From positions 1 to 51,940 of IMG/VR virus record IMGVR_UViG_3300050821_005740: 51,940 nucleotides of DNA. One strand, written 5' to 3'. Below are positions 47,587-51,940 of this stretch, piece by piece (the stretch's first letter is position 1; each line of letters opens with the position of its first letter). The position numbers were made by a program, and so were the translations under genes. Source of the stretch: a virus. Below the pieces are notes generated by a model. That model searched no databases, was not told the DNA's origin, and was given only the letters and a program-made list of their open reading frames with translations.

Positions 47587-47615
47587 TTGACTAGTATTGA
47601 TAAGTATGGTATATT
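47587..47615 (+). promoter_or_regulatory. Divergent early promoter, plus strand (second copy)
   Basis: TTGACT, 17-nt spacer, TATATT (47610-47615). The first 23 bases match 39603-39625. Drives the genes at 47658-48856. Confidence 0.7.
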
Positions 47616-47657
47616 TGTGGAAGTATTAATGATTTTTCAACGAAAGGAGATTTCTCA

Positions 47658-48044
47658 ATGAAGTGGCGACTACGCCGGATGATGGAAAAATGTATGTTGT
47701 TCCTGGTGAGTATCAAGCCTATTCGCTGGTTTTTTGACCAGCTTTTTAGATTTGGGGAATGGGCAAGTAAAAAGCCATGGCTCCAAACTATCTGGAGATG
47801 GTATAGCAAGCTGTTTAAGCCATTCTGGTATAGCTATCTCATTTATTCACTGGTGATTGATGCTTGGAACCGCAATATCTGGAATGTCCTTATGGATATT
47901 GCTTGCATTCTTCTTGTTTTTGCCCTTGATAACAGACATGGGCCAGACAATAATGAAGAGGACGAACCGGACGAGCCAGATCCTACCCCGAATGGGGATG
48001 CTGTGGACCTGTGGCTCAAAGAACAGCAGAAAACGTTAGTGTAG
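47658..48044 (+). CDS. Membrane-associated hypothetical protein
   Basis: 128 aa, AAAGGAG 8 nt upstream. Trp/Lys-rich N-terminal half with hydrophobic stretches (YSYLIYSLVIDAWNRNIWNV, then LMDIACILLVFAL), then an Asp/Glu/Pro-rich tail. Probably inserted in the membrane. No family recognised. Confidence 0.6.
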   Translation: MKWRLRRMMEKCMLFLVSIKPIRWFFDQLFRFGEWASKKPWLQTIWRWYSKLFKPFWYSYLIYSLVIDAWNRNIWNVLMDIACILLVFALDNRHGPDNNEEDEPDEPDPTPNGDAVDLWLKEQQKTLV

Positions 48045-48068
48045 TTTTTAATGAAAGGATAGAACAAG

Positions 48069-48407
48069 ATGAACAAAAAGGTAACTGGACAGATGATCTA
48101 TGAAGCATTGTCTGCCCTAGTCGAGACGGGACAATACTGCATTGACGATATTGCGCCCGCCGAATCACAAATCTACCCTGATTTAGCGGAGAAACTGAAC
48201 GAGCAACTAACAGAAGAGCCTGAAATCACCATTGACCAGGCAATTGGGCAGTTAAAAGAACTGGGATACATTTATCTACCACAATCGCATGCAAGTACGC
48301 CGATTTGCTGGAAGGTGTTCAAGTCGCTAAATGGAGAATTAAAAACTTGCCACGATGATCAAAGTGTTTTTGATCTGCTCAACTCCTTGCAAGGGGGACT
48401 ATCATGA
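48069..48407 (+). CDS. Hypothetical protein
   Basis: 112 aa, GAAAGGATA upstream. Helical N-terminal half (MIYEALSALVETGQYCIDDI). The last residues S-L-Q-G-G-L-S come from a dispersed palindrome, which also supplies the AAGGGGG ribosome-binding site of the next gene. Function unknown. Confidence 0.65.
   Translation: MNKKVTGQMIYEALSALVETGQYCIDDIAPAESQIYPDLAEKLNEQLTEEPEITIDQAIGQLKELGYIYLPQSHASTPICWKVFKSLNGELKTCHDDQSVFDLLNSLQGGLS
48383..48396. repeat. Dispersed palindrome copy doubling as ribosome-binding site
   Basis: CTCCTTGCAAGGGG(G). Encodes the C-terminal S-L-Q-G-G and places AAGGGGG 7 nt before ATG 48404. Confidence 0.85.
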
Positions 48408-48856
48408 ACTACCAAGAAAAGTTAATTACTCTCCCAGTTCGCATTCAAGGAGAAGACGATTTGCTCACTATCACAGCTCAAATAGCAGGTGATAGTGGAC
48501 TTGCCTATCACGGCGTAGGAGGTGATGAACGGGCAGGTTGGGTTATCACCCATCTAGCAAGCAAGAAAGCACTCTGCTCCCCAATCGGGAAAGAGCATGA
48601 AATCAAGCTCTTGCTCGAAAGAGTAGCCAGAATAACCGATTGGAGTCAATCCGAAAAGGAATTTATCAAACAACCGAAGATTGCAGTTGAATTCAATAAA
48701 TGCCAGAAGACAGTAGCGCAAGAGTTGAATATGCAGCTTCAGACGGCCATGAAAGATGTGGGCATGCCTGAACACCTGGTAGAGACAGTGATGAATGATC
48801 TAGAGGATGATGTACTCAGGAGCGCTCTCCTATACGCCTTCAAGATTGTGCATTGA
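48404..48856 (+). CDS. Hypothetical protein
   Basis: 150 aa, overlapping the previous stop (ATGA). Globular N-terminal domain (DLLTITAQIAGDSGLAYHGV) and helical C-terminus (LNMQLQTAMKDVGMPEHLVE). No family recognised. Confidence 0.65.
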   Translation: MNYQEKLITLPVRIQGEDDLLTITAQIAGDSGLAYHGVGGDERAGWVITHLASKKALCSPIGKEHEIKLLLERVARITDWSQSEKEFIKQPKIAVEFNKCQKTVAQELNMQLQTAMKDVGMPEHLVETVMNDLEDDVLRSALLYAFKIVH

Positions 48857-48913
48857 CAATTGAGCACATGTCTTGTATAGTCTTGCCAATATCAAGATCT
48901 GTCAGAAAAAGAA

Positions 48914-48952
48914 GAAACCTATCCGATTCGCCCTCGGGTAGGTTTCTTTATT
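48914..48952 (+). terminator. Intrinsic terminator
   Basis: GAAACCTATCC pairs with GGGTAGGTTTC (one wobble) over an 11-nt loop, followed by TTTATT. Ends the short plus-strand operon from 47.6 kb. Confidence 0.85.
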
Positions 48953-49052
48953 GTTGATCGGTATGATATACTTTGGAGACTACTATGAAATAAACATTAA
49001 TGGCCTTCGATTTACCTTTCTATCCTTTCGGGAAAACGAACTGCACGAAAAT

Positions 49053-49081
49053 AGACCCTGGATATCGGCCATCCAGGGTCT
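49053..49081 (-). terminator. Intrinsic terminator, minus strand
   Basis: AGACCCTGGAT, 7-nt loop, ATCCAGGGTCT; on the minus strand followed by ATTTT. Ends the minus-strand genes that begin at 49.8 kb. Confidence 0.8.
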
Positions 49082-49097
49082 ACTGTTATTCTACGCG

Positions 49098-49340
49098 CTA
49101 CTCAGGAGGATTGTCTATCTTCTCCATTGCCTCTACCACCATCCGGCCAGCTTCATCATCGCCTATCAGTGGAGCCAATTGTCCTTGAATTTGTCCCATG
49201 CGCTCCATTCGAGCAGTGATGAATTCATGCTTGGAAACGTTCGATGCAAGCCCAGTTAATGCCCACTCTGCAGCTTGACGTTCGGCTTCGAACTGGGCCA
49301 TGAGAAAGGCCAATTCTGATTTATTATTCTGTGATGACAT
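49098..49340 (-). CDS. Small helical hypothetical protein
   Basis: 80 aa, AGAGGT upstream. All-helical and charged (SELAFLMAQFEAERQAAEWA). It overlaps the lytic transglycosylase end by 17 nt. No family recognised. Confidence 0.6.
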   Translation of the reverse strand: MSSQNNKSELAFLMAQFEAERQAAEWALTGLASNVSKHEFITARMERMGQIQGQLAPLIGDDEAGRMVVEAMEKIDNPPE

Positions 49341-49839
49341 TGATATACCTCTGTGTAGAACTAGGAACGCAATAATACCAATAACTACAATTGCGCATAG
49401 CCGACTGTAAACAACCCGTTCCGCATTGATAAGCAGCTAATGCCATTTTATAATCTCCATACTTGGCATTGTATGAAGCCATGAGTTGAGCGGCTCCTCG
49501 GAGCGCTTGTACTGGATCGTAGGGGTTAATGCCCAGTCCTTGAGCGGTTGATGGCTCGAACTGGCTTATCCCTTCCGCACCCGCTGATGAATAAGCGTTC
49601 GGGTTAAAACCGCTCTCCATATTGATTTGTCTCTCAAAGAGATCAGGATCAATACCAGCTTGCACAGCATCGGCACGGGCCATACATCGGTAGTCCTGGT
49701 ATCCACATGAGCTAACGGGCTTCTGAGAAGCATTCAAGTAGCTACTAGCACCTATAGCAGAGTCACAGCTAGAAGTTGACGCACTCAAAGCAACTGAAAC
49801 AAACATCAAAGCAACTGGAATAAGAAAAAATCCTTTCAT
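49324..49839 (-). CDS. Lytic transglycosylase (SLT domain), secreted
   Basis: 171 aa. Signal peptide-like N-terminus (residues 1-20, FFLIPVALMFVSVALSA). SLT domain with catalytic E75 in INMESGFNPNAYSSAGAEG, then ISQFEPSTAQGLG and a late AALAAYQCGTGC. Six Cys suggest disulphides outside the cell. It cuts peptidoglycan. Its place among lysogeny and early genes, far from the lysis module, suggests a role in DNA entry, conversion or host-wall remodelling rather than lysis. Confidence 0.88.
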   Translation of the reverse strand: MKGFFLIPVALMFVSVALSASTSSCDSAIGASSYLNASQKPVSSCGYQDYRCMARADAVQAGIDPDLFERQINMESGFNPNAYSSAGAEGISQFEPSTAQGLGINPYDPVQALRGAAQLMASYNAKYGDYKMALAAYQCGTGCLQSAMRNCSYWYYCVPSSTQRYINVITE

Positions 49840-49857
49840 TTCTTGTGTACATCCTCA

Positions 49858-49906
49858 TAAAAAAGCCCGAAGGGTGATATACTGAAGTCAGATAGTCCCC
49901 TTCGGG
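49858..49906 (-). terminator. Intrinsic terminator, minus strand
   Basis: GCCCGAAGGG (49864-49873) and CCCTTCGGGC (49897-49906). On the minus strand followed by six T. It separates the transglycosylase from the micro-ORF cluster upstream. Confidence 0.85.
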
Positions 49907-49965
49907 CGGATGTTTTCAAAGGTTTTAGCGGCTGAAGTTACCAGTCCTAAGCCGCTACTTACCGA

Positions 49966-50067
49966 CTAATCCTCTTCATCACTTGAGAAGAAGATAAATC
50001 TCACTACATCGACAACTGCAACAATAGCAACAAAAACAAGAATACACACTCCAATCATGACGAGCAT
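49966..50067 (-). CDS. Single-helix micro-membrane protein
   Basis: 33 aa (MLVMIGVCILVFVAIVAVVD, then VVRFIFFSSDEED). Very hydrophobic, with an acidic end. AAAGGAG lies 8 nt upstream, and the start is 1 nt from the stop of the Cys-rich ORF before it, so they are co-translated. Function unknown. Confidence 0.65.
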   Translation of the reverse strand: MLVMIGVCILVFVAIVAVVDVVRFIFFSSDEED

Positions 50068-50068
50068 T

Positions 50069-50194
50069 TCAACACTCCTTTACATAAGAGCCACATTCGG
50101 GATTATGGCAACAGTCACAGTAACTACATTCGTAAAATCCACAGCTTCCACACGGGCCGGATAGTTTGTGGATAAGCCATCTCCAGAAGTTCAA
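50069..50194 (-). CDS. Cysteine-rich micro-protein
   Basis: 41 aa from TTG 50194 (TAGGAGG upstream; overlaps the preceding stop as TTGA). Nine Cys in the C-terminal 28 residues (CGSCGFYECSYCDCCHNPEC), so a metal cluster or disulphide knot. No family recognised. Confidence 0.6.
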   Translation of the reverse strand: MNFWRWLIHKLSGPCGSCGFYECSYCDCCHNPECGSYVKEC

Positions 50195-50415
50195 GCTATA
50201 CCTCCTAAAATGGACTGGGTTTGAGGATCATTCAAATGAGTCATCATTTGGTGCACTTCAGAAGGAGTCAGCGTAATTTCTCTGTAAATATCGCCTTCCC
50301 CAAAGGTTAGCCCTATTGTTAGATCTCGCTCTCCCTTGAACGCTACAAAATCAACTCTGCTACCGTCGGGACGGGTTATCGTTTTTGAATACTCATCTGA
50401 ATTATTGGTGATCAT
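50191..50415 (-). CDS. Small hypothetical protein
   Basis: 74 aa from ATG 50415 (AAAGGG upstream). Beta-rich (SKTITRPDGSRVDFVAFKGE, then YREITLTPSEVHQMMTHL). No family recognised. Confidence 0.6.
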   Translation of the reverse strand: MITNNSDEYSKTITRPDGSRVDFVAFKGERDLTIGLTFGEGDIYREITLTPSEVHQMMTHLNDPQTQSILGGIA

Positions 50416-50459
50416 TGAAAATCCCTTTCTAGGGGCTAATGAAAGCCCCACTACAAAAC

Positions 50460-50636
50460 CTACTGCCCTAAAATCTTGTCGAGATTCGACTTCTTCACGC
50501 GGTACGATTTACGCTTGCCAGCGCATGGGAGCAGTACAGCAGGAAGTGTACCTGATTTAATCCAGCGCCTCACGGTTGTTTCATCTACACGAAGTCTCGA
50601 TGCAATTTCACTGATAGTTAAAAGTTCTTCAGACAT
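50460..50636 (-). CDS. Excisionase-like helix-turn-helix protein
   Basis: 58 aa, AAAGG 9 nt upstream. HTH_17/excisionase fold: LLTISEIASRLRVDETTVRR then WIKSGTLPAV and SYRVKKSNLDKIL. The third protein of this fold in the window. Being close to the repressor region at 51.2 kb, it may act in the lysis-lysogeny switch or as directionality factor. Confidence 0.75.
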   Translation of the reverse strand: MSEELLTISEIASRLRVDETTVRRWIKSGTLPAVLLPCAGKRKSYRVKKSNLDKILGQ

Positions 50637-50660
50637 AAAATGACCTTTCTACTAGCCTGC

Positions 50661-51125
50661 TTATGCGGCAGGCACTTTTTGTCTTGATGGGAGAGCGCTA
50701 AAGAATGCAGATGTACGAGCCGATTGTCCGTCCATTTTGCGTACAAGCTTATTGCCCTTTTTGACGAGCTTTGGAGCTGCAATAATCGGAGCGGCTACCA
50801 CCTGGTCTGCAATCTTAGCTAGCTCGTAAGCCTCTTCGATTGACTCAGCTTCATTCATCGATGCTTCAAGAGCTTTCTCTTCAGCCTTGACAATGTTTGT
50901 ACGGTAGATACGACTCCAGAACATCTCGACAGCAGAAGCGTGCTCACACGTACCCTTGTGGGCAAATTTGGAGCAACGACAATGTATTACTTGTGGACAT
51001 GTATCATTCTCCTCACAGTGGACTTTGAAACTATCACCACCCATACCTGGAACCTCAACATAAAGTCCTTTGTTATCCTCGTCTACCCTTAAGAATGACT
51101 GAATATACATGTTGTATGTAACCAT
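50661..51125 (-). CDS. SWIM zinc-finger protein
   Basis: 154 aa. C49-x-C51 and C60-x-H62 (CRCSKFAHKGTCEH) form the SWIM motif, with a second Cys pair at C37/C43. C-terminal half is Ala/Lys-rich and helical. SWIM domains bind DNA or proteins. Divergent from the XRE repressor, so likely first gene of the repressed early minus-strand operon. Confidence 0.82.
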   Translation of the reverse strand: MVTYNMYIQSFLRVDEDNKGLYVEVPGMGGDSFKVHCEENDTCPQVIHCRCSKFAHKGTCEHASAVEMFWSRIYRTNIVKAEEKALEASMNEAESIEEAYELAKIADQVVAAPIIAAPKLVKKGNKLVRKMDGQSARTSAFFSALPSRQKVPAA

Positions 51126-51175
51126 TGCCGTTACTCCTTAACTAATTTGGTAGCCACTCACTTGACTACGGAATA

Positions 51176-51204
51176 ATCATATCACGAAACAATTAATTTG
51201 TCAA
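51176..51204 (-). promoter_or_regulatory. Promoter of the SWIM operon
   Basis: On the minus strand TTGACA (51204-51199), 17-nt spacer, TATGAT (51181-51176). AT-rich inverted elements AATTAATT around it are candidate repressor sites. Confidence 0.7.
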
Positions 51205-51228
51205 GAGGTTATTCAACGAATTAATTAA

Positions 51229-51257
51229 TTGACAATTAAAGTCAAATACGATATACT
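51229..51257 (+). promoter_or_regulatory. Promoter of the XRE repressor
   Basis: TTGACA (51229-51234), 17-nt spacer, TATACT (51252-51257), 28 nt before ATG 51285. It faces the SWIM promoter, making a genetic-switch layout. Confidence 0.8.
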
Positions 51258-51284
51258 GTTATCATTGAAAGGAGATAAAAAATC

Positions 51285-51527
51285 ATGGCAAAACTTCGAG
51301 TCAAAGAGATAGCCGAGCAAAAAAAAATCAACCAGAGAGATCTGGCTGAAAAAAGTGGGGTTACTCCCCAACTTATCAATCGCTATTGGAATTACCCCAT
51401 GCAGAGGGTAGACCTTGACGCACTGGTGAGTATTGCAAAAGCACTAGGAGTAAAGTTCGCTGACTTGATAGACACTGAAGGGGAGGACTCCTCTGAAGAA
51501 AAGACACCAGAAGAAAGTGTAGCTTAG
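51285..51527 (+). CDS. XRE-family (Cro/CI-like) transcriptional regulator
   Basis: 80 aa, AAAGGAG 7 nt upstream. HTH at residues ~5-35 (VKEIAEQKKINQRDLAEKSG, then VTPQLINRYW), followed by VDLDALVSIAKALGVKFADL and an acidic tail. Size fits Cro rather than full CI. Its divergent promoter pair suggests control of lysis and lysogeny. Confidence 0.87.
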   Translation: MAKLRVKEIAEQKKINQRDLAEKSGVTPQLINRYWNYPMQRVDLDALVSIAKALGVKFADLIDTEGEDSSEEKTPEESVA

Positions 51528-51531
51528 GCCG

Positions 51532-51590
51532 TGGGCACATGACTGAAAGGATTCCGATTCATCTCCCCTACAGTAAAGATCATGTGCCCA
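51532..51590. other. Long hairpin after the XRE gene
   Basis: TGGGCACATGA (51532-51542) and TCATGTGCCCA (51580-51590), 37-nt loop, perfect 11-bp stem, no T-run. Between the XRE gene and the last gene. Could protect an mRNA end or be a small RNA. Confidence 0.5.
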
Positions 51591-51650
51591 TAGCGCTTGC
51601 CACAAGTATACCAGAATACACGCGCCAAAACTAGAGGGAGGGAAACCATT

Positions 51651-51940
51651 ATGCAACACAGAAAAGAATGGATGGATTTTGAAGAAGCAAGAGCATATAT
51701 TCGCTCATTAAAGTTGAAAAATCTTGATGAATGGAGAAAATACTATCCAACAGAAGAAAAACCTAAAAATATCCCTTCTGATCCTCCAAGAACATACAGA
51801 GATGAGTGGAAAGATTGGAATGACTGGTTAGGAACAGACAACAGGCAATACAACAAAGGAGAATGGTTACCGTTCGAAGAAGCAAAAGCATATGTCCAAT
51901 CTTTAAGACTCCGAAACATCAAAGAATGGAAAAAATATGC
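51651..51940 (+). CDS. Phage-integrase-repeat protein, cut by window end
   Basis: First 96 codons of a gene that runs off the window; GAGGGAGG upstream. It holds the start of tandem units of the phage-integrase-repeat type (PHINT): FEEARAYIRSLKLKNLDEWR, then WKDWNDWLGT, then a second unit FEEAKAYVQSLRLRNIKEWK. In other phages and in algae these units accompany integrases and DNA-binding proteins. The full product and any catalytic domain lie to the right. Confidence 0.8.
   Translation, partial: MQHRKEWMDFEEARAYIRSLKLKNLDEWRKYYPTEEKPKNIPSDPPRTYRDEWKDWNDWLGTDNRQYNKGEWLPFEEAKAYVQSLRLRNIKEWKKY

Noticed and set aside
48951-49259. 102-codon plus-strand ORF after the 48.9-kb terminator
   Set aside because: It runs antisense through a strong hairpin and the 80-aa minus-strand gene, with no ribosome-binding site.
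1-51940. CRISPR array
   Set aside because: The only dispersed repeats are 14-bp palindromes kilobases apart; no direct repeat-spacer array.

Overview
The window reads as most of a temperate siphovirus genome, integrated or circularised, starting at its attachment site. Bases 1-41 are the 3' half of a tRNA-Arg(UCU) on the minus strand, next to a tyrosine integrase, the usual arrangement at a tRNA-targeted att site. The right end runs off the window inside a gene. Strong Shine-Dalgarno sites (AAAGGA, GGAGG), TTGACA-17-TATACT promoters and intrinsic terminators fit a Gram-positive-type or Chloroflexota host. LLH-type holins and phage-integrase-repeat units fit the same picture. Base composition is moderate. 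No host marker gene is present, so the host genus cannot be named.

Layout: (1) 0.1-3.7 kb, plus strand: integrase, excisionase-like HTH, a four-helix membrane protein with a long tail, small zinc-ribbon-like proteins. (2) 3.8-17.7 kb, plus: the late operon, with small terminase, terminase large subunit split in two ORFs, portal, Mu F-like head protein, many small ORFs, scaffold, major capsid, head-tail connectors and tail tube. (3) 17.7-30.2 kb, plus: tail chaperone with a -1 frameshift product, tape measure, a giant lectin-bearing hub/fibre, a 766-aa protein whose C-terminal two thirds is 37 arginine-rich 14-residue repeats, and baseplate/fibre accessories. (4) 30.2-33.3 kb: lysis module with a glycosidase-like protein, two LLH holin paralogues and a papain-type cysteine protease. 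(5) 33.4-34.3 kb: a second tyrosine recombinase. (6) 34.6-39.5 kb, mostly minus: CsrA, small unknowns, a Cas4/RecB-like nuclease with a cysteine cluster, and an ssDNA-binding-like protein. (7) 39.7-42 kb, plus: excisionase-like HTH and an SF2 helicase. (8) 42-47.5 kb, minus: primase, HTH protein, helicase-methyltransferase fusion, DUF1064-like nuclease. (9) 47.6-51.9 kb: short blocks of alternating strand with a lytic transglycosylase, a SWIM protein, an XRE repressor and the start of a phage-integrase-repeat protein.

Early control appears to rest on divergent sigma70-type promoter pairs. Two of these (39.55 and 47.53 kb) are near copies of each other and share a GACTAGTAT motif that also occurs upstream of csrA and of the scaffold gene. 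Late genes probably start from TTGCAT-17-TATATT upstream of the small terminase.

The most unusual features are: a 14-bp palindrome, CCCCTTGCAAGGGG, present 20 times, in coding regions almost always in the frame that encodes Leu-Gln-Gly; the 37-fold Arg/Thr/Ser/Val repeat protein; two mutually exclusive hairpins over the capsid ribosome-binding site; an inverted repeat that could silence read-through translation of the second integrase; a phage CsrA beside several genes that share an AAAGGATA Shine-Dalgarno site; and a split terminase large subunit.
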